From Aspidiotus rigidus (Eukaryota; Arthropoda; Insecta; Hemiptera; Diaspididae): a stretch of DNA of 64,000 bases. The position numbers and the translations under genes were made by a program. Numbering within the stretch: the stretch's first letter is position 1; every line of letters starts with the position of its first letter. The notes under the pieces were generated by a model. The model did not search any database. It saw nothing but the letters and a program-made list of their open reading frames with translations, and was not told the DNA's origin. The stretch lies in the NCBI GenBank assembly GCA_035079385.1, contig JAVHKY010000029.1:8494001-8558000 (forward strand), written 5' to 3'. Below are positions 10,195 to 22,159 of the stretch, piece after piece.

Positions 10195-12210
10195 ATGTTT
10201 GTGTCGAAAAACATCGTCCGTCAGACATTAACATGTTCTCCAGGTAATTATAAATCATACCTATATTTTATAAGTCACAATATTATGATGGGGTCTCATA
10301 GGATATAAGTAGTTAGACTTTTTATATTTTGAACAAGATAAAATACTGTACAATTACTCTACAAGCACTTTTCAGAAGGTGATAGGTAACCACGTAATCC
10401 CAAAAATTGGAGCGCCAACAATGAGAATTATAGTGCTACCCCGCGCCCCTCCTCCCAAAAAAAGACTTGAGCAGCCATGACCGCAATATTGTATTGCGGT
10501 CAATGTAGATTAAAATAAAAAATAAAATTCAAAATTATTGTTTTAATTTTATTCTCGAACATTTTTGAAATTTTTCAAAAATTAAACAGTATAAAAGTGC
10601 CGCAACACGAAAATGAACGTTAACCACGTTAACGAACGTGTTTCTGTGTTTAGCAGCCAATCGCAAGCACCCTCATTATTTGCTGGAATTTTCTCATAGT
10701 GTTACTCAAGATAGTTTTGTCGAACAAAAAGCGCAAATATCTATGGCTTACCCTACATACACAGATAGGTCCATTTGCCTGCTCTAGTTGAAAATGAAAC
10801 CACACACACACGTGATTGCAACATAATTAGCGATAAATTCGTGCACTAAAGTAGGTTGTATTTATTTTTTGTGCAGTTATACTATGCCAATTGATGGTTG
10901 GTATTGGATGGGGTTGGATAACACCTACAATAGCAAAATTAAAAAGTCCAGATTCAACGCTCAAGGTCACATCGGATGAAGTTTCTTGGTTGGCTTCCAT
11001 TAACGAGATTGGAAGAATTCTAGGACCTTTCGTTTCGCCATTTCTTGTGGACAACATTGGCCGCAGAAGTTGTCTCATTTTACTGTCGGTCAGTTATTTC
11101 ATCATTTGGTCGCTCACAGTTTTCGCTAACAGTATCCACATTCTTTATGCGGCTCGTTTCTTGTTCGGTTTTGCGAATGGTATCAATGACGTGGTCGCTG
11201 GAATCTACACAACAGAAAATTGCTCGCCAACATTTCGAGGAATCATCGGTAGCATTGTTCAGCTTACTTTCAATGGCGCAGCGTTTGTCGAAATTTTAAT
11301 AGCTACCTATTTGTCTTACACGCTGACTGCAATGGTAAATCTTGCTATGGCGAGTTGCGTATTTGTCTCACTATATTTCGCCACCGAGACGCCCTACTTT
11401 TTAATCATGAAAGGGAAACGGAAGGATGCTGAAAAGAGCCTGATGTGGTTGTCCGGAAGCGTAAGTCCAACTGAGGTGGCCAACGAACTGGAACAAATAG
11501 AAAAGAGTGTCTCGCAAGAACGACAAAAAACGAAGTCTCTCACATCATTGCTTTCGTCGTCGGCTAATCTAAAAAGTATCAGCGTTGTTGTTCTTCTTTA
11601 CATTTTATTGACAGGCATAGGGCCTGGAGTCATTTCTTCGTACATGACAGTAATTCTTTTACCGTCGGAGTCATTAACAGTAAATGGGTTTGTAATCCTC
11701 AACGGAGTGATACATTTTGCGGCCGTTGTTTTTTCGCCATTTATCATCGAGAAAATAGATCGAAGATTTCTGATAGTTGGTTGTTTCGGAGCCATCACCT
11801 TCTGTCATATCTGCTCGTATGTTCTAACTTATCTCCATACCACCGGTTACGACGTGATGTACTACCCTTGGCTTCTCTTCTGTTCTATTGCTGTCTTCGG
11901 TATTTTTGTTTCGCTGATGGTTCCTGCACTGTACGCCGTTAAGGGAGAATTGTTACCTCTGAGTGTAAGAGCTATTGGATCCAGCGCAGCCATCACGGCC
12001 CAATCGATAACTTCTTTCTGCATGCTGAAGACATTTCTCTCTATAACTGAAGGATATGGTATGGAAACAAACTTTCTACTGTTTATTACAGCTAGTGTGG
12101 TAGCGACTTTCACAATTTATTGCATTCTACCGGAAACCCGAGGTAAGACGCTGCACGAATTACAAATGATGCAACAGAAAAATACGTCCAACGAAAAAGA
12201 AGCGGTATAG
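10195..12210 (+). CDS. MFS sugar transporter, Tret1-like (facilitated trehalose/hexose)
   Basis: A plasma-membrane sugar porter of the major facilitator superfamily, closest in style to insect trehalose transporter Tret1-like proteins. Two exons: 10195-10243 (ATG; donor CCAG/GTAATT) and 10877-12210 (acceptor TTTTGTGCAG). They join as G/TT with no frame break, giving 460 residues, normal for the family. Visible signature parts are LVDNIGRRS between helices 2 and 3, the RFLFGFANG helix with TTENCSPTFRG after it, TETPYFLIMKGKRKDAEKSL before the central loop, EKIDRRF, and the C-terminal PETRGKTLHEL. About 12 hydrophobic helices can be traced. The PESP-type motif is TETP here. The N-terminal tail is short (about 17 residues). 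Direction of transport and substrate cannot be read from sequence. Confidence 0.88.
10478..10502. repeat. 11-bp hairpin in transporter intron
   Basis: TGACCGCAATA, a 3-base loop, then TATTGCGGTCA. Perfect pairing, within the single intron of the transporter. No known role. Confidence 0.6.
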
Positions 12211-12600
12211 TTCAATTTTATGCAGTGACGTCTGCTGAAGTCCCCGGGAAATATTGAAGTCCGAGCAGGAGTTGACGATTGACACAAGCATGCCAATGAT
12301 TGTCAATTGACATAGAGGTAAACACTAATTTCTGATTCGGATATTTGTAGTCATCTCGGATGAGAAAATACAAGTCCTCAAATTGTGAAGCCTCGTATCT
12401 GAAAATACATCTAAACTGTGACACACTGAAGGTCTATTGAAAAGCAACTCAAATGAGAGTAGTTACTTTTGAAAAGATTTGTAAAAACTTTTGTCCATTC
12501 TTTTTACTGTGTTTATGTCGCCAATGCGATGTGAGCATGAGGAGCGCAAATAAAGTAATTTTGAAATCAAATTGTTATCGATTACTGTAGCTGATAAGCA
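12211..12600 (+). other. 3' UTR of the transporter with poly(A) signal
   Basis: AATAAA at 12549-12554, about 340 bp after the stop codon, is the first canonical signal downstream and probably ends the transcript. Confidence 0.5.
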
Positions 12601-14002
12601 GAGACACGTCTTGAGTTCTCTTTTTCTTCATTTCTTCTCGTAGATTGAAGAATATCTTTTGAATAAATGATTTATTCAAAAAATCAATAATTCTCGCGCT
12701 GCATTATAATGATCATGAACCATTTAAACAATTACCATACTATTTCTTCATTATCTCTCTACATACCAAGGTGTTTGGTCCACAGATCAAGATATTCCCA
12801 ACCCCAATTAAAATTTGTCAAGGTAAGTTCTCTAAACGACTCAATAAGAATTTTCAAGCAACGGCTGGACATACCAAAGGAGGGATACCGTTTGAGCACC
12901 CCTCCTTTGGTGGGTTCTCTAAACATTAATAATTTGCAAACCTGATTTTCCAAACTTGGTATCTCATCAAATATGTACAAGCCGGCTCTTGGATAAATAC
13001 TCTTACCTATTCCACGGTCTCTACAGAAATTGTCAATGATGTACACACTATAAAAACCTTGGGAATTTTACCACAATACCCCATGACGCATCAGGTGAAT
13101 GACCCGTCTCTTACGACTTGCCATAAACAGTGTCTGTACAAGTCACATATGATGCTACACTTTGTGAAAATGGTGACAAAGGTGAGCAATGCGTAAATGA
13201 CAAGTCATACTAGTCACACAAGACGTGATGCTGAGTGACGTTGGAACAACAAGTAGTCAATAACGTGCCGTTAAGATGCGAACGAGACAAAAGACCGTCA
13301 GTGAAAACGCATTGCTTGAATGTGTGATAGGTATTAGCTTATAACTAGGGCTACTTGGCTAAGCCAATGCTTTTAGCCATCAGCCATTAGCGAAGGGATT
13401 TTTGATCAAAATTAGTAGCCGTTAGTTAATCAATGAAATTAATTAATTGGCTTTGCTAATGGCCAATTTTTCCCCTTCAATTCTTTTCCTCAAGGCTGCT
13501 TAGTTAAGCTAAGGCCATTAGCTGTTAACCATTCAAATTGGAATTGCTAAGGACTACTATTTTCTCTTTCTTACACCTCACCCCTCCACATTAGAGTGAC
13601 CCCCTCCCCTATTTTCAGCCGTTAGCTTTTAGCCCTTAGCCGATAGCCATTCTATTTTGTCCCAGTATCATTGGCTAGCTGGCTGGTTAGCTAGCCAATG
13701 AGGCTGGGTTAACTGTTAGCTGATATCAATTTGAAGGGTTAGCTTTTAGCCAATATCCCTGCTTTTCCTTACTCCTTATGCAGTTATGCTTTAATAGTCT
13801 AAAGACTCTCAACTGAACCAAGGAACCGCTTCTTGCAATGAATGTTTTCTATACATTGCTTCAAAATCAAGTGCTCAAAGACTGAATGGTTGCTTGCTGC
13901 TGAGTGTTGCTCTTTCAGAGTTTATTTTACAGTCGATATTTTACAAATTATTCCTCGGTTTACCCAATATTCTGTTTTAATTGGATGCAGTTGTATAGAG
14001 AG

Positions 14003-14036
<34 letters not shown>

Positions 14037-14529
14037 GTAAAATGATACCCGTATTGAATCTTCTTAATGAAATAATATTTGTGGATAAAACTATGTAATT
14101 GGAAAACGTCTCTGAAGTTTTATTGTGTAACATTGATACTTTCCAACTTCTTCTTTAGTCTGTGTATTTCATTTTTTACTAAATTTTTCTATCTTTGCAT
14201 TCAATTCTTCTGCTTGATTAGGCTTTTCTATGAGACTTTCAAAATCAGCCGATCTGAGAAACCATACCTAAACTTGTTCCATTTTTTTCGCATTTTCAAA
14301 CAGAGGATAGTTTTCTAAATCTACAAAAAATTTCCACATGGGTTGAAATTCTCTGAGACATGATCTTTTGAACTTTGTGACTGAAAAAAAATTAGGAGCG
14401 AGATTAAGTATGGTTTCTCAGATCGTCTCACATATACCGGGTGCGGTAAAATTATGTTACCAGTTAAACGGTAGTTTGCACTAAATTCACTTCAGCTCAA
14501 AAACGCAGAACGTTACGTACACTTTAAAT
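12601..14529. other. Intergenic with small repeats
   Basis: Holds an 11-bp inverted pair ACCAAAGGAGG/CCTCCTTTGGT (12873-12883 and 12901-12911), the TTAGCC-rich block at 13345-13765 and a poly-A run at about 14002-14034. No gene recognised. Confidence 0.55.
13345..13765. repeat. TTAGCC/AGCTAAG-rich degenerate block
   Basis: Many copies of TTAGCC, ATTAGC and GCTAGCTGG variants, similar in kind to 4845-5170. The tract TTAGCTAGCC occurs in both. Likely an old simple repeat or the body of a decayed element. Confidence 0.5.
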
Positions 14530-14910
14530 CTACAAAATTTGTATCTCAATTTCATTTTCAATTTGAGCCCCTACCCAACTATCTACGACTTCTCTGAGCC
14601 GAGTTATGGACCGAAGTGGGTAAAAAATTGAAAAATCCCCCAAATCAATGTGATTTTCTTCTTTATCTTTAGTTATTGATAATGGATAGATTTTATAACC
14701 ACTATCACAATATGATGATATAGGTACATTAATTGATAATTCTCCTTCAACCATAATATTATTTTTGTTTACTGTATTAACAAAATTTTTTAATCTCATC
14801 AATTTTTACTGGAAATTCTATTCCTTCAAATTCATCATGTTTGTATTGTATACAATTATCCTCATTCAACCAGCAGCCTCCCTCTCTCATCTTTTCTGCA
14901 GAAGTACTGC
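14530..14910 (-). pseudogene. Broken coding fragment, unknown origin
   Basis: Two minus-strand frames overlap around an A/T homopolymer near 14785-14800. Reading one frame before and the other after it gives about 120 codons with protein-like composition, for example GLY/PRO-containing stretches and the run VDSWVGAQIENEIEI before a stop at 14530. This pattern is what a one-base indel in a real coding sequence gives. I do not recognise the family. A small exon of a host gene, a transposon or a viral insertion are all possible. Confidence 0.3.
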
Positions 14911-15983
14911 TTTTTTTTTTTTTTTTTATAACGAGAAGGTCAATATTTAGTGAGTGCAATGCTCAAAGTATTACCTATGAATTTGAAGAAGGAGCGGGAT
15001 TTTATTTCAATTGATTTCACATTTTTCTCTCTTCTAGAATCCTTCTTTTTTACTTGAAATAAAATATAATTCAGCTTTGATGTCACGCGTATTGTAATAG
15101 TGTATGAGATAGTCTACTCACCAAGGAAATTGCAAGTCTTCAATGCTTTGCACAGTATGCTGCCAAAAACGAGTTGCTATTTGAAATGGTAAGAAAAACT
15201 GGGCAACTGAGTTTACGTGCTAAATACAGGATGTCACCTATAATGAAAAAAAAAAATCCTATATTAAATTCACGCATTTCAAAAGTCGAACCAAAATAAT
15301 TTCATTGAAATGAAAAATGATGACTATTGAAAGTAATAAATCTTAATTTCTGTTTTTCAGAAATCTTCGAGAAAACACCTGTCAAATTATAGTATTACAA
15401 TATTACATGTTACAATACAAGGAAGAGTTTGAAGTTCACAGTCACAGAATACACATAAGTCGATTTATGGATTTGTATTTGTCCGTCTGCAGATGCAGAA
15501 TCTTTTCATCAAATTTAAAAGTTCATTTCATACCCAATCCCCATGGCCCCAGTCGATAAAAATATCAAAAATAAAAATATATTTGGCATAAAATGATCCA
15601 CTCCAAAGTCCAAATTCGGTAGGTGAGGGCGTAACAAGAATATAGATTATTTATAGAACGATTTTTCCCTACACAATGACGACATTGTCGTGAAAATAAC
15701 GATAGATGAGAATTAAAATTTAAAATCGAACAAAAAAAAATGATAATAAAAGAAGTTACACGTCCATATCATGAAAGAATTGGGGTAGTAGAGACTAGAG
15801 ATAGAGTTGCGCTGTGAATCTATTGTGCGGAGAGAGATTAAAAACAGAATTTACAGAAACTTGACTATGGCAATTGGCGATGTATGGGAGAAAAATAAAA
15901 ATTGCAACAACACTTGAATGAGGTAGATTTGGCTACTCAAAATTCCATGAAAGATGTTTAAAACTGAAAGAAAATTCTACAGC
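14911..15983. other. Intergenic, no gene seen
   Basis: AT-rich; poly-T run at 14910-14928. No exon, RNA gene or strong repeat recognised. Confidence 0.5.
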
Positions 15984-16120
15984 TATAGTTTGTCCGCAAA
16001 TAGAATGGGTCACATAAACAAACCCGCGACCCGCTTTCATGCAAAAAAAATTGATTACGATGCGAGGAAGCGGTTCGCGGGTTTGTTTACGTGACCCATT
16101 CTATTTGCGGACAGACTATA
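15984..16120. mobile_element. Foldback MITE with 53-bp arms, TA-target type
   Basis: 15984-16036 and 16068-16120 are near-perfect inverted repeats (ends TATAGTTTGTCCGC and GCGGACAGACTATA), with few mismatches and a 31-base loop. The end sequence TAGTYTGTYC matches that of the element at 7121, so both may belong to one Tc1/mariner-like MITE group. It lies 168 bp left of the hAT element and is not part of it. Confidence 0.75.
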
Positions 16121-16302
16121 AAACAAGATGACATCATGACGAAAGCCTTTCTTTTCGCTTCACTCAAGAGTTATTCCCGTTTATTTCATGATTGCTTTTC
16201 ATTATCTTCCAATGCCGCTACCGCCATGAAATTTGGCAAAATTTAATTATCGGTATTTTTCGTAATCAAACCGTGCACATAGTTCGCCAGGGTTGCCAGA
16301 TT

Positions 16303-16365
16303 TTCTCGAGTTCAAATCGCAAATCAGGCATACCAATATCGCCCAAAATCGCCCAATCTCTCTTT
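16303..16365. repeat. Left subterminal hAT repeats
   Basis: Two copies of ATCGCCCAA (about 16338-16358) plus CAAATCGCAAAT just inside the left inverted repeat. In hAT elements such subterminal repeats are transposase binding sites. Confidence 0.6.
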
Positions 16366-16802
16366 TTTTTTTTATTTGCCCATGAACGCGTTTTGCCGAA
16401 TAAAGTTTCTTGTACAGGTGTTATGATGGTCACTTTAGCGGATTATTTTACTTAAATTTGATGGTAGGGCCATTTGAAACTAGAAAGAGGCATTTAAAAT
16501 GCCCACGTTGACGTAGTACTACAAGTTATGCAGAATTTTACCAAGCTCCACTCCAGCGTAAATTGATAATCCGGCACTATATTCCATGAACAAGTTTTCA
16601 AAAATATTTCTCGAATCAAAATGAAAGATGATGCTGAAACCTGCGCTGTAGTTTTCTTCTTTTATTTGATAGTACTTATTTGCAAGAGAAGGATGTAAGA
16701 ATACCAACAAAATTCATATTTTTTAATGAAAAGATAGAATACAAAAAAATGTTGTATTGAAGGTTATAACAAAGGTAATTAGCACCGTAGTAACTAAAAT
16801 TA

Positions 16803-17130
16803 AACTTATTCAGAGAGACTATAAAGGAGACCAGAATGAATTAATTCAAAATCCTTAAAAATAAAAAATTATACGTCAACAAAGACAATATTGGCACCAA
16901 AAACTAGAAATGAACTTATTCAAAGAGATTATAAATGGAGACCAGAATGAAATGATTCAAAATCCTTAAGAATAAACAATTATACGTCAACAAAGATAAT
17001 ATTGGCACCAAAAACTAGAATTGAACTTATTCAGAGAGACTATAAAGGAGACCAGAATGAATTGATTCAAAATCCTTTAGAATAAATAATAATACGTAAG
17101 GAAGATAATAGGCTCAAGCACACAATAAAC
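16803..17130. repeat. Three tandem copies of a 110-bp unit
   Basis: The sequence AACTTATTCAGAGAGACTAT recurs with its start near 16803, 16913 and 17024 (spacing 110 and 111). The unit continues with GGAGACCAGAATGAA, CAAAATCCTTA and TACGTCAACAAAGA. The copies are about 90 percent alike by eye; the third is truncated. They lie downstream of the transposase inside the hAT element. Confidence 0.8.
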
Positions 17131-17273
17131 ATAGGCTTAGACTAGGTAAAATTAACTTCATACCATGAAAGAATTTCAGTCATTGTATTATGAGCCTATT
17201 GAGAAAAAAAAAACGAAAAAAACGAAAAGAAAAAGAAAGAAAGAAAGACAGAAACAAAAGTTCCAAATCTAAG

Positions 17274-19659
17274 TTAGTCATCAAAATAATTATGATTTTC
17301 AAAAAGTACAGCGTTCACTTCTTGAATTGCTTCATCCAACAAATTTTCGGCCTCTCTCTCTTCGTTTTCATAATCATTATCATCATTATAATATTCTTCA
17401 TCATCATTACGATATTCATCGTTGCTTTGGCGCTCAGTTTTATCATTATACGAGTACATAATATTCGAGTTGTGCAAATTCACCATTTTTCTTGTCGCCT
17501 TGAAAGTAGAGCAACAAGTTTTTCGAATATAGAAATAATTTCGAATTTGAACAATTGCATTTAATATTTTTAATTTCATCCGGTTACGCGCTTTCAATTT
17601 CACGGCATTCATAATACTGAATATACGTTCAACGGCCGCATTACTAACTGGGATACTCGAACATGTTAGAGCAAAATTGGATAAATCTGGAAACACTTTA
17701 TCTCCCACGGCATTCTTCACTTCACCCACAAGGGTCCAAAAAGAAACAGAAGACATTTGACTTGGCTCCACATCACCACATATTTCATGGATTGTGTAGG
17801 AGGATAATTTATCCCACTGCCTTTTTATGGCGGGGATATTATTTTTATCCTTAAGGAGTTCAAACGGAAAATCAGCAGTCTGCAAGCGTGAAGAAAAACA
17901 TGACTCAGGACTAAATACTTTTAATTTCTTAATTGTGTCTAGGTTGTGAGGCATTCTTTTGATAAGTTCCTCGCACAAAATTTTCATAAAGTTTCGGCAT
18001 CTTTCCTTAATTTCATTATATTTCTTTTGAAAAGCAGGAGACGGATTAACGCTCAGATTAGAAGAAAATTCTTCTCCATAGTTAATATCATTGATGCTCA
18101 AAAAAGAATCGCCGAAACGTTGCCCCGCAGACTTGACCGCGGTTTCAATTGAATGAAACTCATTGTTTCTCAGAAAACGCGGCTGAATTATCCTGCGGGA
18201 CGTTTGAATGAGCAATCGATAAAGGTCGTCATACAATCTGACTATTTCTGCGTCCATGGCTTGGAATCCCAAGTTCACAACATTGACGTCGAATAATATT
18301 GATTGAAGAAAAAGTAGATATAGATGATGAGAATCATCGTTATACATATCGGCGAGAAGTCGTATTTTATAGATGCCTTCTTCACGTAGAGTTTGATCAT
18401 GTTTTGCAACATTGAAATATTCTTTCAACAGATTCCACTGCTCGTTGATGACTTTCACACAGTTTTCAAAAGCTAACCATCTAGTTTGACACATTTTCGG
18501 GAGTTTTCTTGGAGATGAACCATTATTTTTACGCTTATACACTTCTTTGTACTTGTACCAGCGAGCTGGACTCCGAGCAAACCAGTTATGGGTTTCCTTC
18601 ACGAGGAATTCAACAGACGCTGGAAGACAACACATGGCTTTTTTTGCGCATAAAGCTAACGAATGACACGTACATTTGATTAATACCAAATTTGGTAACC
18701 TTTCTTTCAGTTTTGAATACAATGAATTATTCTTTCCGCAGAGATTGCAGCGCCGTCAGTACCAAGCCCGACCATTGTATCTAAATCAAGACCCACTTTT
18801 GAAATGAAGTTTATAAAATCTTCGTACAGGGCTTGAGCGGAAGTATTTTCAACTTCTGTGAAAGCGAGGTAGTCTACAATACCATTTTTCCTAGTTTACA
18901 GTTGTAATATCGTACGTCGTAAGCCATAAACTTGCACTCAGAGACGTCAGTGCTTTCATCTAAAATTATTGAATATGGTTTGTTACCTATTTCTGCAACT
19001 ACCTCCTGTAAAAAAGAAGGAGCCAACACATGAGCAATAAGAGCTGTGCATTTTGTGCGATGTAAACGGAGTTGTTCATGTGAAGGCGAACTAAACTCTT
19101 CATCATTTAATAATGTAGTCAGGTGATCAACGGATATTGTAGAACAATGGCACGCAATGAACAAAGCGAGTCGGATGTCACGTTCTTTACTCTGATAACT
19201 TTCAGATTTGACGACTATCGCAGCTAGAAATAATGAAATATGAAAGTTACATATCAAGTGTTTAGTACAAGCTGGACCCATTATAACATTGTCCAAGGGC
19301 CACTTTGAAAAAGTAACTCACCAATACTTGCTTGAACTTTTGGATTTAAAGCCGTTTCTCGATCCCGATGCATCTGCGTTTTCGTGTGTCTTTGCAGGTC
19401 GGTTTTGTGCGCTCGTAATTCTCTGGCACATATTTTGCAGTACGCTTTCGAATTGTCTCCAGCCACAGGCTTCAACCAACCTATCGATATTCATATACAT
19501 ATACACCTATTTAGTATTCACTATAGTATAGCATATCATTGTTTGTTACAAAATTAAGAAGCAAAAGCAAATTTTACCTCTGAATTCTTTCAATTGTTCC
19601 CAGTCCTTCTGGTAATGTTTCGTATATTTCGAATATTTTCCCATGTTGTTTGGTTTCAT
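17274..19659 (-). pseudogene. hAT transposase, BED zinc finger, broken by two frameshifts
   Basis: Cuts and rejoins the transposon. Exons on the minus strand: 19578-19659 (ATG 19659; exon starts about 19694), 19322-19480 and 17274-19223, with introns of 97 and 98 bp and consistent phases. The chain would be about 730 residues. Parts in order: BED finger CKIC with HTKTQMH, first catalytic aspartate in ILDESTD, second aspartate in GLGTDGA, CTCHSLALC, the conserved tryptophan in MCQTRWLAF, and the glutamate in NAAVERIF within the C-terminal hAT dimerisation region. An acidic Asn/Asp/Glu-rich tail follows. Two separate one-base losses, near an A-run at about 18880 and in the TDGA region at about 18745, break the frame. 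All key residues survive, so decay is recent or the losses are assembly errors. Confidence 0.85.
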
Positions 19660-19831
19660 AAGCACAGGAACCAACTTGCAAATTAGGCCGCCCTCTAGAA
19701 GAAGAGATATTTTACGAACCTCCTAAGTTAATTTTTCGAGCGATTTGTTTGTAAATGAATATTCACAGTTCACACTTACACGTTACTCGGCTGCCTTGGA
19801 ATTGTGACGTTCTTATCTTGATCTTGACACG

Positions 19832-20329
19832 TTATGATGTTGCGCATTGAGGCTGCTGGTTGTCTTTGGTCTTGGTATCACGAATGTAAGTACGAACCAA
19901 TAATGCAGTTGTATCTTTAATAGTACGATCCAAATCAATTAAGCAACTATCATCAACCGCAGCCTCTCGACAGAACTCTAAGCTCAATGATGCAATTCGC
20001 TTCACGAAAGTCTCTGGTGCCGATGAAAATTTATCAACGCGTTCCAAAACCCATATGAATGTGTCGTCTGAAGCTACAAGTTTCTCAACTTTAGGTAGAA
20101 CTAGAATCTGGGAATTTTTTGAAAGATACTTGATTATCCTAAGAACCAAAAATAATATTTAAATTAAATTAAAAATCAACTGCTTCAGAGCTAACTAGTC
20201 GCAGATACCAGTTACCAGTACTTACAATGCGTCGCATATACGAGAATTTATCACAAGGCGAATTCTATGATTAGCGCCATCATACTTGCTCAAATGTACG
20301 AGAAGTTTTTCTCCATGGTTCATGTTCAT
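19832..20329 (-). CDS. Spliced ORF inside the hAT element, unknown function
   Basis: Not recognised. Two exons, 20226-20329 (ATG 20329; donor ATT/GTAAGT) and 19832-20138 (acceptor TTCTTAG), join as TT/G without a frame break and give 136 residues ending at TAA 19832. An 87-bp intron matches the 85-98 bp introns of the transposase. The chain begins MNMNHGEKLL, is mixed-charge, and shows no zinc finger, signal peptide or membrane helix. After its stop a donor GTAAGT (19779) and an acceptor (19695) could splice the same transcript to the transposase start exon, so it may be a 5' cistron or a trimmed N-terminal part. It may also be captured host sequence. Confidence 0.5.
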
Positions 20330-20497
20330 CACTTCATCCTAGTTACCTATTAGTACTGTTAGATACCTTAATTAATCATTCTCTGGTTCAAACTTCAACT
20401 TAAAAATTAAAATTCGTTCGACAACTTCGAGTTCGACATGAGTAAGGCAGGTGGTAGAGAGAGACGCAGTTAGTTAGTCAGTCACCGCGTGGTAGTC

Positions 20498-20556
20498 GGG
20501 TTCGGTTCGGTTCAGGGTGGTTTCGGTTCGTGCGTTTGTCCGGTTCCGGTTCGTCT
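20498..20556. repeat. GGTTCG-rich tract
   Basis: Several near-copies of GGTTCGGTTC, the only CG-rich tract in the hAT element, between the right subterminal repeats and the first ORF exon. It may be part of the element's promoter. Confidence 0.45.
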
Positions 20557-20705
20557 CATCATATCGATAATTAATAATACTATTTGTCTACCGCAGAGTC
20601 GAAGTTTTCTAAATGAGTTTGTGTCTGTTTTTCAATCAGGAGGAAAAGTCTCGTGATCCCCATACTGACGTGATATAAGGAGGAATTTCTGCAGATCGAC
20701 TTTTT

Positions 20706-20826
20706 GCAAAATAGCCCAATTTCGCAATCTCTACACGTCAAATCGCCCAATTTGCGATTTATCGCGAATTCGAACTTTTGGTCGCAAAGCCAATTTTCCA
20801 ATCGCCCACTTCGCGATTTATCGCCC
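20706..20826. repeat. Right subterminal hAT repeats
   Basis: Four to six copies of a motif like ATCGCCCAATTT or GCGATTTATCGC in both orientations just inside the right inverted repeat. They match the ATCGCCCAA copies at the left end, which fits binding sites for the transposase. Confidence 0.65.
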
Positions 20827-20989
20827 AATCTGGCAACCCTGTAGTTCGCGATTCGAGCGTATGGCCGAGGACGAAAACAAACTGCTAAATAAGAGCAAAA
20901 TAAAAAGTAAGGATTCAGTATCGAATATCGATGGTCTTGACATTAAAAAATAGAAGCAATTCAAACAACCGTTAAGAAATTCATTTGGT

Positions 20990-21005
20990 GGCCCTGAAAA
21001 GGGCC
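20990..21005 (-). promoter_or_regulatory. Histone H3 3' stem-loop
   Basis: On the minus strand GGCCCTTTTCAGGGCC, the canonical replication-dependent histone stem-loop bound by SLBP, 58 bp after the H3 stop. ATTTCTT follows after 9 nt. Confidence 0.95.
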
Positions 21006-21063
21006 GTTTTAAAATGCTTGAAACCTGAGATCTTAAAACAGGCCTGAGATTGGAATAATGAAC

Positions 21064-22089
<1,026 letters not shown>

Positions 22090-22127
22090 TTCCATCGTCA
22101 TCATCGCAACGAAATACTAAATAAAAC

Positions 22128-22143
22128 GGCCCTTTTCAGGGCC
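22128..22143 (+). promoter_or_regulatory. Histone H4 3' stem-loop
   Basis: GGCCCTTTTCAGGGCC, then ACCAAATTA and ATTTCTTGA after 9 nt. An AATAAA just before the loop (about 22120) is probably fortuitous. Confidence 0.95.
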
Positions 22144-22159
22144 ACCAAATTAATTTCTT

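Larger units (their letters stand above)
16280..20849 (-). mobile_element. hAT transposon with target duplications, element 16288-20841
   Basis: The element is 4554 bp. Ends are 15-bp perfect inverted repeats CAGGGTTGCCAGATT (16288-16302, complement at 20827-20841). It is bordered by the exact 8-bp duplication TAGTTCGC at 16280-16287 and 20842-20849. An 8-bp duplication and CAGGG ends are the hallmark of the hAT superfamily. Subterminal repeats with core ATCGCCCAAT occur near both ends. Genes inside are read right to left: a spliced 136-codon ORF of unknown role, then a BED-finger transposase broken by two frameshifts. Between the transposase stop and the left end are three 110-bp tandem repeats. 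Exact duplications imply a fairly recent insertion. Confidence 0.95.

Noticed and set aside
17190..17564. 124-codon ORF on the + strand
   Set aside because: Antisense to the acidic tail of the hAT transposase plus a lysine-rich low-complexity start.
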